Shown: positions 16,541 to 25,663, counted from the stretch's first letter. The stretch: DNA of 64,000 nucleotides from Streptomyces sp. R28 (GCF_041052385.1 NZ_CP163439.1:1488001-1552000); one strand, 5' to 3'. Translations and numbers: made by a program. Notes: generated by a model not told the origin, from the sequence alone.

Positions 16541-18492
16541 ATGCCTTCAGGATCATCGACGTCGGGAGTGGGTCGGGTCATCGCCGGCCGTTATCTGCTG
16601 CTGAACCGGCTGGGCAGCGGCGGTATGGGACATGTCTGGCTCGCCCACGACCAGAGACTCGCCTGCGAGGTCGCGCTCAAGGAGATCGTCTTCAGGGACC
16701 CGGCCGAGGCCGACGAGCACGAGGCCCGGGTGGCCCGCGCCCGTGCGGAGGCCCGGCACGCGGCGGGGCTGCGCGGGCATCCGCATGTGATGACCGTGCA
16801 CGACGTGCTGGAGCACGAGGGGCTGCCGTGGATCGTCATGGAGTACGTGGCCGACGCCGTCAACCTGCGCGACCTCATCGCCCGGCTCGGTCCGCTCGCA
16901 CCCGCGGAGTGCGCCCGCATCGGGCTCGCCGTCCTCGACGCGCTGACCGCCGGACACGAGCGGGGCGTCATGCACCGGGACGTGAAGCCGGCGAACATCC
17001 TGCTGGCGCCGGACCGCACCGGGGCGCCGTACGGACGTGTGCTGCTCGCCGACTACGGCATCTCGGTGCAGCCGGACGCCGGGGAGAGGCGGTACACGCT
17101 GGCGTCGGTGCTCGTGGGTACGTCGGGCTATCTGGCGCCGGAGCGGGCCACGGGCGGGGCGCCCACGGCGGCCACCGACCTGTTCTCGCTGGGCTGCACG
17201 CTGTACTACGGCGTCGAGGGCCGGGGTCCCTTCGACCGCGAGTCGCATCTGGCGGAGATCACCGCGGTGGTCATGGAGGAGCCGCGGCCGGCCGCGCGGG
17301 CCGGGGCCCTGGAGCCCGTGCTGAAGGCGCTGCTGGAGAAGGATCCGCAGCAGCGGATGTCCGCGGCGCGGGCGGAGGCGGCGCTGTCGCGGATCGTCAC
17401 GCCGGAGGTCGACGCGTACGCGCGGACCCAGACCGACCTCGGTTCGCAGCCGCACTGGGGTGGGGCGCCACCGCCAGGGCCCGCGCCGGGCGCGGCGGGG
17501 GCCGGCTCGCCACCTCCGTCGGATCGCCAGGCCTCCGTGGCCAAGCGGCGCGGTGGACCGCAGGGCTTCGGTTCGCTGCCTGAGCCGCCCGGCGGCCCGC
17601 GGGGCCTCGGTTCCCTGGCCGATCAACCGGATGAGCTGCGGGGCTTCAGCGCCTGGCCCGGCGACCGGCGTCCTACCCGCCCCCGCATCCTCCACGCGGT
17701 CCTCGCCGGGCTCCTCGGGCTGACGCTCGCGGGAGCCGGTGTCTGGTACGCCCTGGCACAGCAGTCGCAGACGGGCGGGGCGGAGCGGCCGTACGGCGAC
17801 ACCGTGGGGCTCGGTGATCCGCTCGAGGGCGGTGACTGCGTGCTCGCCGACTGGCCCGGCGCGGCCCCCTTCCAGGGCAGGCCGCGGCTGAGTCTGGATC
17901 CCGGCTGCGGGACGAAGGCACCGGACGGGCAGGTGATGGGGTTCGTCGCGGCCGCGTCCGCCGCCCAGGCGCGCCAGGAGGGGCCTGCGGCCTGCGAGGA
18001 GCGGACGGAGGAGATCCGCGGTCGGCTCGCGGACGTCCGCAGCTTCGCCGTCGTACCGACGCAGGCGGGGTTCGAGGCGGCCGGGCGGCGCACCGCCTGT
18101 CTGGTGCTGGGCGCGCACGGGCCGGTGTACGGGCCCCTGGGCGAGCATCGGAAGGCGGGGTCGGCCTTCGCCGACACGGCGACCATGCAGCGGCGGGACT
18201 GTCTGGACGTGCGCTCCCACCGGGACGCCCGCCTGGTGTCCTGCGCCAGCCCGCACGACGAGCAGGTGCTCGGGTTCACCCGGCTGCCGCCGACGTCACG
18301 CTGGCAGAGGCGCGCACCGAGTCGGACACGGCGTGTGCCCGGGAGGTGCCGCCGCGCGAGTACGGATTCGACCCTTCCGTGTACACGGCGGGCTCCTGGA
18401 CGAGCGAGGGGTCCTGGAAGAACGGCACTCATTTCGTCGTGTGCACCGTACGGAGGCAGAACGGGGGCACCATGGAGGGGGACGAACCATGA
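16541..18492 (+). pseudogene. Membrane Ser/Thr protein kinase, frameshifted in its extracytoplasmic domain
   Basis: An eukaryotic-type kinase: glycine loop GSGGMG (25-30), ATP-binding Lys47 in VALKE, HRDVKPAN with Asp147, DYG instead of DFG at 171-173, and GTSGYLAPERA. One membrane segment follows at about residues 385-410, then an outside domain with paired cysteines. Near 18287-18291 one base seems lost: after VLGFTRLP the frame should continue DVTLAEARTESDTACA to the TGA at 18490-18492 but instead shifts. Restored, the protein is about 650 residues; read as is, it runs on into the next gene. A sequencing error or a real null are both possible. Confidence 0.8.
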
Positions 18493-18505
18493 GGAGGGTG
18501 TTGCG

Positions 18506-18694
18506 ATGCCCGGTTCTAGCGGTTCCAGCGGTTCTACGGACGGGTCCACCAAGGCGATGGGGGTGGTCACCGTCGGCGGACTCGTCGTGGTGACGGCCTA
18601 CACGGTGGCGCTCGGAAGCAATGGCTGGCTGTGGTTCGGGTGGGTGGTACTGGGGCTGATCACGCTGGGGATGGTCGTCAGCCGCGGCAGCTGA
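18506..18694 (+). CDS. Small two-TM membrane protein
   Basis: A 62-residue protein with a Gly/Ser-rich cytoplasmic start (PGSSGSSGSTDGS) and two hydrophobic segments (MGVVTVGGLVVVTAYTVAL and WLWFGWVVLGLITLGMVVS). GAGGAGG precedes the ATG at 18506, which starts 13 bases after the restored stop of the kinase gene. It is probably co-transcribed with the lipoprotein and kinase. Function unknown. It has its own ribosome site, so the apparent fusion to the kinase is an artefact of the frameshift. Confidence 0.75.
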   Translation: MPGSSGSSGSTDGSTKAMGVVTVGGLVVVTAYTVALGSNGWLWFGWVVLGLITLGMVVSRGS

Positions 18695-18697
18695 GCC

Positions 18698-19903
18698 TCA
18701 CTCCCGGATGAGCCGTCCCGCGGAGTGCACGCCCGGCTGGTACTTCGGCAGCCGGGCGGTGATCTTCATGCCCGCTCCCAGGGCGGTCTCGATGACGAGG
18801 CCGTAGTCGTCGCCGTACACCTGCCGGAGCCGGTCGTCGACGTTGGACAGCCCGATGCCGCCCGACGGGCTGACCTCACCGGCGAGGATGCGGCGCAGCA
18901 GGGCGGGGTCCATTCCGGCGCCGTCGTCCTCGATGACGACGAGGGCCTCGGCGCCGGCGTCCTGCGCGGTGATCTGGATGCGGCACTTGTGGGCCTTGCC
19001 CTCCAGGCCGTGCTTGACGGCGTTCTCGACGAGCGGCTGGAGGCAGAGGAAGGGCAGGGCCACCGGCAGTACCTCCGGCGCGATCTGGAGGGTGACCGAC
19101 AGGCGGTCGCCGAAGCGGGCTCGTACCAGCGCCAAGTAGTGGTCGATGGCGTGGAGTTCGTCGGCGAGGGTGGTGAAGTCGCCGTGCCTGCGGAAGGAGT
19201 AGCGGGTGAAGTCGGCGAACTCCAGGAGCAGTTCGCGGGCGCGCTCGGGGTCGGTGCGCACGAACGAGGCGATCACCGCGAGCGAGTTGAAGATGAAGTG
19301 CGGGGAGATCTGGGCGCGCAGGGCCTTGATCTCGGCCTCGATCAGGCGGGTGCGGGACTGGTCCAGATCCGCGAGCTCCAGCTGCACGGAGACCCAGCGG
19401 GCCACCTCGCCCGCCGCCCGCACGAGCACCGCCGACTCGCGGGGCGCGCAGGCGACGAGCGCGCCGTGGACGCGGTCGTCGACGGTGAGCGGGGTGACCA
19501 CCGCCCAGCGCACCGGGCAGTCGGGGGTGTCGCAGGTGAGCGGGAAGGCCTCGCCGCGACCCGACTCCAGGGGCCCGGCGAGGCGTTCCATGATCTCCGT
19601 ACGGTGATGTCCGCCCACCCCGTCCCAGGCCAGGACGTCCTTCTGGTCGGTCAGGCAGAGCGCGTCCGTGCCGAGCAGTGAGCGGAGCCTGCGGGCCGAC
19701 TTGCGGGCGGTCTCCTCGGTGAGTCCGGCCCGCAGCGGGGGTGCGGCGAGGGAGGCGGTGTGCAGCGTCTCGAAGGTGGCGTGCTCGACGGGGGTGCCGA
19801 GGCCGCCGAGGTTCTCGGGGCGGGTGGTGCGCCGGCCGAGCCAGAAGCCGGCGGCGAGCAGCGGGAGGATCGCCACGCACAGGCCCGCGATGAATCCGCT
19901 CAT
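18698..19903 (-). CDS. LytS-type sensor histidine kinase
   Basis: A 401-residue kinase with one N-terminal membrane segment (about 3-22, IAGLCVAILPLLAAGFWLG), a GAF-like sensing region (about 60-180) and a His_kinase/HATPase module. The phospho-acceptor is His202 in QISPHFIFNSLAV. The N box LVENAVKHGLEG and the GGIGLSNVDDRL G-box follow. The ATG at 19903 overlaps the symporter stop (ATGA). With the LytTR regulator upstream in the same unit it forms a two-component system, probably sensing or controlling solute uptake (inference). Confidence 0.9.
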   Translation of the reverse strand: MSGFIAGLCVAILPLLAAGFWLGRRTTRPENLGGLGTPVEHATFETLHTASLAAPPLRAGLTEETARKSARRLRSLLGTDALCLTDQKDVLAWDGVGGHHRTEIMERLAGPLESGRGEAFPLTCDTPDCPVRWAVVTPLTVDDRVHGALVACAPRESAVLVRAAGEVARWVSVQLELADLDQSRTRLIEAEIKALRAQISPHFIFNSLAVIASFVRTDPERARELLLEFADFTRYSFRRHGDFTTLADELHAIDHYLALVRARFGDRLSVTLQIAPEVLPVALPFLCLQPLVENAVKHGLEGKAHKCRIQITAQDAGAEALVVIEDDGAGMDPALLRRILAGEVSPSGGIGLSNVDDRLRQVYGDDYGLVIETALGAGMKITARLPKYQPGVHSAGRLIRE

Positions 19904-21612
19904 CCCTTCACCTCCGCCCGCAGCTCCTCCGGCAGATGGAACCGCGCCAGGATCGCCGCCGTCCCGGCCGGCACCCGGCCCGGGGTGGCCAGGGACACCA
20001 GGATCATCGTGAGGAAGCCCAGCGGCACCGACCAGAGCGCGGGCCAGGCGAGCAGCGCGTGCAGCGCCCCGGAGCCGGGGAAGCCGGCCATCGTCGCCGC
20101 CACCGCGAGCAGCGCCGAGCCGCCGCCCACCAGCATCCCGGCCGCCGCGCCGGTCGGGGTCAGCCGCCGCCACCAGATGCCGAGGACGAGCAGCGGACAG
20201 AAGGACGACGCGGAGACCGCGAAGGCCAGGCCCACCGCGTCGGCGACCGGCAGCCCGCCGACCAGGGCGCTCGCGGCGAGCGGGACGGCCATGGCGAGGA
20301 CCGTGCCGAGCCGGAAGTGCCGTACGCCGCGCGAGGGGAGCACGTCCTGGGTGAGGACGCCCGCGACGGCCATGGTCAGGCCCGACGCCGTGGACAGGAA
20401 CGCGGCGAAGGCGCCGCCCGCGACGAGGGCGCCGAGCAGGTCGCCGCCCAGGCCGCCGATCATGCGGCCGGGCAGGAGGAGTGCGGCGGCGTCCGCGTCG
20501 CCGGCGAGGGTGAGTTCGGGGGCGTAGAGACGGGCGAGGGCGCCGTAGACCGGGGGCAGCAGGTAGAAGGCGCCGATCAGGCCGAGCACGGCGACGGTGG
20601 TGCGGCGGGCGGCGACGCCGTGCGGGCTGGTGTAGAAGCGCACGACGACGTGCGGCAGGCCCATGGTGCCGAGGAAGGTGGCGAGGATCAGTCCGTACGT
20701 GGCGTACAGCGGGCGTTCGCCGCGGCTCTCGGCCTGCGAGGGAGACAGGCCGCCGTTGGCCGAGCGGTCGGGTTCGGGAACCTCGGCGCCCTTCGCGAAG
20801 GTCAGGCGGGTGCCGCCCTCGATGTGGTGGGAGCCGGCGGGGAGCCGGAGCTGCTTCTCGTCGTGACTGCGGCCGTCGATGGTGCCGCTCACCGTGACGG
20901 TCAGGGGCCGCTCGAGCTTCAGGTTGAGGGTGCCGTCGACACGCACGACGCTCTGTTCGCGGAAGGTGGCCGGTTCGTCGAAGGCGTGGCGGGGGGCGCC
21001 GTCGCCCTGCCAGGCGAGGATCAGGAAGAGCGCGGGGACCAGCAGGGCCGTGAGTTTGAGCCAGTACTGGAAGGCCTGCACGAAGGTGATGCTGCGCATG
21101 CCGCCGGCGGCGACGATGGCGACCACGACGACGGCGACGATCACTCCGCCGAGCCAGTCGGGGGCGCCCGTCAGCACGGTCAACGTCAGTCCGGCGCCCT
21201 GGAGTTGGGGCAGCAGATACAGCCAGCCGGTGCCGACGACGAAGGCGCCCGCGAGCCGCCGTACCGCCTGCGAGGAGAGGCGGGCCTCGGCGAAGTCGGG
21301 GAGGGTGTAGGCGCCCGAGCGGCGCAGCGGGGCCGCGACGAACAGCAGCAGGACCAGGTATCCGGCGGTGTAGCCGACCGGGTACCAGAGCATGTCCGGG
21401 CCCTGCACGAGGACCAGGCCCGCGATGCCGAGGAAGGAGGCGGCGGAGAGGTATTCGCCGCTGATCGCGGCCGCGTTGAGGCGGGGACCGACGGTGCGGG
21501 AGGCGACGTAGAAGTCGGAGGTGGTGCGCGAGATGCGCAGGCCGAAGGCGCCGACGAGGACGGTCGCCAGGACGACGAGGGCGACGGCGGGGACGGCGTA
21601 GCTGGAGTTCAC
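19900..21612 (-). CDS. Sodium:solute symporter (SSS family, acetate/monocarboxylate-like)
   Basis: A 570-residue transporter with about 13 membrane segments. The N-terminal half contains the SSS signatures RTTSDFYVASRTVGPRLNAAAISGEY-type region and YTLPDFAEARLSSQ. An extracytoplasmic insertion lies at about 215-300, as in cation:acetate symporters. Start GTG at 21612. It lies between genes for a small membrane protein and a LytS kinase, the order often seen for regulated organic-acid uptake. The substrate is probably a short monocarboxylate; not proven. Confidence 0.88.
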   Translation of the reverse strand: MNSSYAVPAVALVVLATVLVGAFGLRISRTTSDFYVASRTVGPRLNAAAISGEYLSAASFLGIAGLVLVQGPDMLWYPVGYTAGYLVLLLFVAAPLRRSGAYTLPDFAEARLSSQAVRRLAGAFVVGTGWLYLLPQLQGAGLTLTVLTGAPDWLGGVIVAVVVVAIVAAGGMRSITFVQAFQYWLKLTALLVPALFLILAWQGDGAPRHAFDEPATFREQSVVRVDGTLNLKLERPLTVTVSGTIDGRSHDEKQLRLPAGSHHIEGGTRLTFAKGAEVPEPDRSANGGLSPSQAESRGERPLYATYGLILATFLGTMGLPHVVVRFYTSPHGVAARRTTVAVLGLIGAFYLLPPVYGALARLYAPELTLAGDADAAALLLPGRMIGGLGGDLLGALVAGGAFAAFLSTASGLTMAVAGVLTQDVLPSRGVRHFRLGTVLAMAVPLAASALVGGLPVADAVGLAFAVSASSFCPLLVLGIWWRRLTPTGAAAGMLVGGGSALLAVAATMAGFPGSGALHALLAWPALWSVPLGFLTMILVSLATPGRVPAGTAAILARFHLPEELRAEVKG

Positions 21613-21654
21613 GGCCGCATCAGTTCCTCATGCTCGGCGGTCTCAGCAGGTCGG

Positions 21655-21740
21655 GCGAAGTCGGCTGCGGTTCTGCAGTGCCCTGAAGGGGCGCGGGGAA
21701 CTGCGCGACCAGCCACGACGGCGCAGCAGACGATCGACGG
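21655..21740. repeat. Dispersed intergenic repeat, copy C
   Basis: GGCTGCGGTTCTGCAGTGCC, then GAAGGGGCGCGGGGAACTG, GCGACCAGCCACGACGG and CAGACGATCGA. It matches copy A module by module but lacks the GCGGCTCCGCCGC hairpin shared by A and B. It lies inside an otherwise co-directional operon, between the small membrane protein and symporter genes. Confidence 0.8.
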
Positions 21741-21767
21741 CATATCCCGGCCCTTCCAGCGGAGCGC

Positions 21768-22127
21768 TCAGCGGTCTTCGACGAGCCGTACGAAGTCCCG
21801 TTCGTTGCGCTCGGCGCGGCGCACGAACCAGCGGGCCAGCAGGACCAGCGGTGCGTAGAGGCCGAAACCGAGGACCGCCCATTCCAGGTGGCGGGAGGCC
21901 GGCATCGCGGCGAACAGCAGGGGCAGCGGGCCGACGAGCAGGCCGAGGACGGCGAGCACGGCGAGGGCGGTGCGCAGCTGGGTGCGCATCAGGGAGCGGA
22001 CGTAGGTGTGGCCGAGGGTGGTCTGCTCGTCGATCTCGGTGCGCGGGCGGTAGTAGCCGGAGACGCGGCGCTCCCGCCGGGGCGGGCCGGTGACGACGAC
22101 GCGGCGGTCGGCGGGGTTGCTGGGCAT
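21768..22127 (-). CDS. Small membrane protein (DUF485-like)
   Basis: A 119-residue protein with a polar, basic N-terminus (PSNPADRRVVV...RRERRVSGYYRPRTE) and two membrane segments (TALAVLAVLGLLVGPLPLLF; WAVLGFGLYAPLVLLARWFV) then a charged tail. This layout matches the small DUF485 partner proteins found beside SSS acetate symporters. The ATG at 22127 is 2 bases after the response-regulator stop, so translation is coupled. Confidence 0.75.
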   Translation of the reverse strand: MPSNPADRRVVVTGPPRRERRVSGYYRPRTEIDEQTTLGHTYVRSLMRTQLRTALAVLAVLGLLVGPLPLLFAAMPASRHLEWAVLGFGLYAPLVLLARWFVRRAERNERDFVRLVEDR

Positions 22128-22129
22128 CG

Positions 22130-22894
22130 TCACGCCCTCCTCATGAGCAGGTCCCGCAGCTCGCGCGTGTGCCGCCGGCTGACCTGGAGTTCCTCGGAGC
22201 CGACCATGACGCTGACGGTGCCCGCGTCCAGGCGGAGTTCGCCGATGTGGCGCAGGGCGACGAGGTGGCGGCGGTGGATGCGGACGAAGCCGCGGGCGCG
22301 CCAGCGCTCCTCCAGGGTCGACAGGGGGATGCGGACGAGGTGGCTGCCCTTGTCGGTGTGCAGCCTGGCGTAGTCGCCCTGGGCCTCGACGTGGGTGATG
22401 TCGTCGACGGAGACGAAGCGGGTCACGCCGCCGAGTTCGACCGGTATGTGGTCGGGGTCGGGCTCGCTCACGGGTATGCGGGGGGCGCTGTCGCGGAGTT
22501 CGGCGGCGCGCAGTTCGACGGCGCGCCGGACCGCCTCCGCCAGGCGCTCCTTGCGGACGGGCTTGAGGACGTAGTCGACGGCCTTGAGGTCGAAGGCCTG
22601 GACTGCGAAGTCCTCGTGGGCGGTGACGAACACGACCAGCGGCGGCTTGGCGAATCCGGTCAGCAGCCGGGCCAGGTCCAGTCCGTCCAGGCCGGGCATG
22701 TTGATGTCGAGGAAGACGACGTCGATCGCCTCGGGCCCGCCCGGCCCCGACTCCAGGGCGCGGTTGATCCGGCGCAGCGCCTCGGTCGCGTCGCCCGCGC
22801 CCTCCGCGCTGCCGATGCGGGGGTCGGCGTTCAGGAGGTAGAGCAGTTCCTCCAGCGAGGGGCGTTCGTCGTCGACAGCGAGGGCGCGCAGCAT
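22130..22894 (-). CDS. LytTR-family response regulator
   Basis: A 254-residue regulator: receiver domain about 1-120 with phospho-acceptor Asp63 (VVFLDINMPGLDG) and Lys111 (YVLKPV), then a LytTR DNA-binding domain about 150-250 (THVEAQGDYARLHTDKG; GFVRIHRRHLVAL). It is first in the unit regulator - small membrane protein - symporter - LytS kinase. LytTR regulators typically bind paired direct repeats upstream of transporter genes; no such pair was clear in the short upstream gap. Confidence 0.92.
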   Translation of the reverse strand: MLRALAVDDERPSLEELLYLLNADPRIGSAEGAGDATEALRRINRALESGPGGPEAIDVVFLDINMPGLDGLDLARLLTGFAKPPLVVFVTAHEDFAVQAFDLKAVDYVLKPVRKERLAEAVRRAVELRAAELRDSAPRIPVSEPDPDHIPVELGGVTRFVSVDDITHVEAQGDYARLHTDKGSHLVRIPLSTLEERWRARGFVRIHRRHLVALRHIGELRLDAGTVSVMVGSEELQVSRRHTRELRDLLMRRA

Positions 22895-22983
22895 GAACCC
22901 GGAGTCTAGGAGTAATTCGCACGCTTGGACATGTGCTCCGGATGGACGTTCGCGCTGCGTACCGGGCCACTTACAGTGCCCTC

Positions 22984-23481
22984 ATGAACAGCGGCGCGGC
23001 GTCCTTCGACGAACTCGACCGGAAGATCACCACTGCCCTCATGGCGAACGCCAGGACGAGCTTCGCCGAGATCGGCACGAGCGTCGGGCTGTCCGCGACG
23101 GCGGTGAAGCGGCGCGTGGACCGGCTGCGCGACACCGGCGTGATCACCGGGTTCACGGCCACGGTCAAGCCGTCGGCGCTGGGCTGGCGTACGGAGGCGT
23201 ACGTCGAGGTGTACTGCGAGGGCGCGGCCCCGCCGCGGCGGCTCGCGGAGGTGGTCCGCAACCATCCGGAGATCACCGCGGCGATGACGGTGACGGGCGG
23301 CGCGGACGCGTTGCTGCATGTGCGGGCACGGGACGTGGAGCACTTCGAGGAGGTGCTGGAGCGGATCCGCGTCGAGCCGTTCATCCGGAAGACGATCAGC
23401 GTGATGGTGCTGTCCCATCTGCTTCCCGAGAGCCCCGAGGCGGGCGCGAGCCAGCCCGCGCCCGAGCAGACGTCCCCTTAA
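22984..23481 (+). CDS. Lrp/AsnC-family transcriptional regulator
   Basis: A 165-residue regulator. The N-terminal HTH (FDELDRKITTALMANARTSF, then VGLSATAVKRRVDRL) is followed by an RAM-type ligand-binding domain (TEAYVEVYCEG; TGGADALLHVRARD). The ATG at 22984 is chosen for family length; a longer form from 22942 or 22933 is possible, and the lack of a ribosome site suggests a leaderless mRNA. It directly precedes dimethylargininase and ornithine aminotransferase genes, so it probably controls arginine/ornithine use in response to an amino acid. Confidence 0.9.
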   Translation: MNSGAASFDELDRKITTALMANARTSFAEIGTSVGLSATAVKRRVDRLRDTGVITGFTATVKPSALGWRTEAYVEVYCEGAAPPRRLAEVVRNHPEITAAMTVTGGADALLHVRARDVEHFEEVLERIRVEPFIRKTISVMVLSHLLPESPEAGASQPAPEQTSP

Positions 23482-23492
23482 ACATCTCAGCG

Positions 23493-23559
23493 CGCAGCAA
23501 GACTGCGTCCACCGAAGAAACTACGCAGGATTCCTGCGCCGACACGCAATATTTCTTCC
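23493..23559 (+). promoter_or_regulatory. Phased Lrp-type operator pair upstream of dimethylargininase
   Basis: CGCAG-CAAGA-CTGCG (23493-23507) and CGCAG-GATTC-CTGCG (23524-23538) have identical arms and 5-bp spacers. Their centres are 31 bp apart, three helical turns. A weaker relative, CGCAA-TATTT-CTTCC (23545-23559), lies two turns further. This arrangement suits an Lrp octamer wrapping DNA between its own gene and the downstream operon. Confidence 0.6.
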
Positions 23560-23636
23560 TTGTCGCTCGTATCGGGCACTTCCTACCTTGGTGTCAACCC
23601 TCAGTCGACACTCCCAGGAAGCGGAGGAACCCCTCG

Positions 23637-24446
23637 GTGCCCGACTCCCGTGTGCCGCGCCGGCGGCGGTATCTCGTCTGCGAACCCAGACACTTCGCCG
23701 TGCAGTACGCGATCAACCCCTGGATGCGACCCGACAGCCCTGTCGACGTCGATCTCGCCCAGGCCCAGTGGCAGGCGCTGATCAGCGCCTACCGGACCCA
23801 CGGCCACACCGTCGACACGGTGGAGCCCGCCCCCGACCTGCCGGACATGGTCTTCGCCGCGAACTCGGCCGTGGTCGTGGGCGGCCGTGTCTTCGGCTCC
23901 CTCTTCCACGCGCCGCAGCGGCGCCCCGAGTCCACGCACTACGACACCTGGTTCAAGATGGCGGGCTACGACGTGTACCGCCCCGAGTCCGTCTGCGAGG
24001 GCGAGGGCGACCTGGTCTGGACGGGCCGGTACGTGCTGGCCGGCACCGGATTCCGTACGACCCGCGAGGCCCATCGCGAGGTGCAGGAGTTCTTCGGCCA
24101 TCCGGTGATCAGCCTGACGCTGGTGGATCCGCGCTTCTACCACCTGGACACGGCGCTCTTCGTCCTCGACGACGACAACATCGCGTACTACCCGGAGGCC
24201 TTCTCGCCGGGCAGCCGTGAGGTGCTCGCGCGGCTGTACCCGGAGGCGGTGCTCGCCACCCGCGAGGACGCGATGGCGTTCGGGCTGAACTCCGTGTCCG
24301 ACGGCCGCAACGTCTTCATCGCGCCCCAGGCCGAGGCTCTCACCTGCGCCCTCGCCGACCGCGGCTACGTCCCCGTCCCCGTCGACCTGTCGGAGTTCCG
24401 CAAGGCCGGCGGCGGCATCAAGTGCTGCACCCAGGAGATCCGCTGA
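23637..24446 (+). CDS. ddaH: Dimethylarginine dimethylaminohydrolase (dimethylargininase)
   Basis: A 269-residue guanidino-group hydrolase predicted to convert N-methylated arginines to citrulline and methylamines. It has the substrate-binding acid in PDMVFAANSA, the catalytic His in FYHLDTALFVL, and the nucleophile Cys in the C-terminal GGGIKCCTQEIR (Cys263/264). The GTG at 23637 is preceded by GGAGGAAC. rocD starts at the last base of its stop, so the pair is translationally coupled. Arginine deiminase or amidinotransferase are less likely because the length and C-terminus match DDAH. Confidence 0.9.
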   Translation: MPDSRVPRRRRYLVCEPRHFAVQYAINPWMRPDSPVDVDLAQAQWQALISAYRTHGHTVDTVEPAPDLPDMVFAANSAVVVGGRVFGSLFHAPQRRPESTHYDTWFKMAGYDVYRPESVCEGEGDLVWTGRYVLAGTGFRTTREAHREVQEFFGHPVISLTLVDPRFYHLDTALFVLDDDNIAYYPEAFSPGSREVLARLYPEAVLATREDAMAFGLNSVSDGRNVFIAPQAEALTCALADRGYVPVPVDLSEFRKAGGGIKCCTQEIR

Positions 24447-25663
24447 TGACCGCTCCCGTGACCACCCGCTCGTCCGCCGACCTGATCCGCGCCGAGGAGC
24501 CGGTCCTGGCGCACAACTACCACCCGCTGCCCGTGGTCGTCGCACGCGCCGAGGGCACGTGGGTGGAGGACGTGGAGGGCCGCCGCTACCTCGACATGCT
24601 GGCCGGCTACTCGGCCCTGAACTTCGGCCACCGCCACCCGGCGCTGATCGAGGCGGCGCATCACCAGCTCGACCGCCTGACCCTCACATCCCGTGCCTTC
24701 CACAACGACAAGCTGGCCGAATTCGCGGAGCGGCTCGCGTCGTTGACGGGGCTGGACATGGTGCTGCCCATGAACACGGGCGCCGAAGCGGTCGAGTCCG
24801 GCATCAAGGTGGCCCGCAAGTGGGCGTACGAGGTGAAGGGCGTCCCGGCCGACCGGGCGACGATCGTGGTGGCGGCGGAGAACTTCCACGGCCGTACGAC
24901 GACGATCGTGTCGTTCTCCACGGATGAGACGGCGCGGCAGGGCTTCGGCCCCTTCACGCCGGGTTTCCGGATCGTGCCGTACAACGACCTGGCGGCGCTG
25001 GAGGCGGCGGTCGACGAGACGACGGCGGCGGTGCTGCTGGAGCCGATCCAGGGCGAGGCGGGCGTCCTCATCCCGGACGAGGGCTACCTCACCGGGGTGC
25101 GCGACCTGACCCGCCGCAAGGGCTGCCTGTTCATCGCGGACGAGATCCAGTCGGGCCTCGGCCGCACGGGCCGTACGCTCGCCGTCGAGCACGAGGCGGT
25201 CGTCCCGGACGTGCTGCTGCTGGGCAAGGCGCTGGGCGGCGGCATCGTTCCGGTGTCGGCGGTGGTGGCCCGCCGTGACGTACTCGGCGTGCTGCGCCCG
25301 GGCGAGCACGGCTCGACGTTCGGCGGCAACCCGCTGGCCGCCGCGGTCGGCACTGCGGTGGTCGAGCTGCTCGAAACAGGCGAGTTCCAGCGCCGGGCCG
25401 CCGAGCTGGGCGTGGTCCTGCGGGGCGGCCTGTCGGCCCTGCTCGGCAAGGGCGTCGTCGGCTTCCGCGTGCGGGGCCTGTGGGCGGGCGTCGACATCGA
25501 CCCGGCAGCGGGCACGGGCCGCGAGATCGGCGAACGGCTCCTGCGCGAGGGGGTCCTGGTGAAGGACACCCACGGCTCCACGATCCGCCTGGCACCGCCA
25601 CTGACGATCACGGCGGAGGAGCTGACGGGGGCGCTGGGGGCGCTGGAGAAGGTACTGGCGTAG
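24446..25663 (+). CDS. rocD: Ornithine aminotransferase
   Basis: A 405-residue class III PLP aminotransferase converting ornithine and 2-oxoglutarate to glutamate-5-semialdehyde and glutamate. The PLP lysine lies in LLGKALGGGIVPVSAVV, the cofactor Asp in LFIADEIQSGLGRTG, and NTGAEAVESGIKVARKW binds phosphate. The ATG at 24446 overlaps the ddaH stop by one base and follows CAGGAGAT. Together with ddaH it would route methylated arginine breakdown products into proline/glutamate metabolism. Confidence 0.93.
   Translation: MTAPVTTRSSADLIRAEEPVLAHNYHPLPVVVARAEGTWVEDVEGRRYLDMLAGYSALNFGHRHPALIEAAHHQLDRLTLTSRAFHNDKLAEFAERLASLTGLDMVLPMNTGAEAVESGIKVARKWAYEVKGVPADRATIVVAAENFHGRTTTIVSFSTDETARQGFGPFTPGFRIVPYNDLAALEAAVDETTAAVLLEPIQGEAGVLIPDEGYLTGVRDLTRRKGCLFIADEIQSGLGRTGRTLAVEHEAVVPDVLLLGKALGGGIVPVSAVVARRDVLGVLRPGEHGSTFGGNPLAAAVGTAVVELLETGEFQRRAAELGVVLRGGLSALLGKGVVGFRVRGLWAGVDIDPAAGTGREIGERLLREGVLVKDTHGSTIRLAPPLTITAEELTGALGALEKVLA

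Noticed and set aside
22893..23636. Long N-terminal extension of dimethylargininase
   Set aside because: It runs out of frame through the Lrp gene and the operator region; the GTG at 23637 has a ribosome site and gives the family start.
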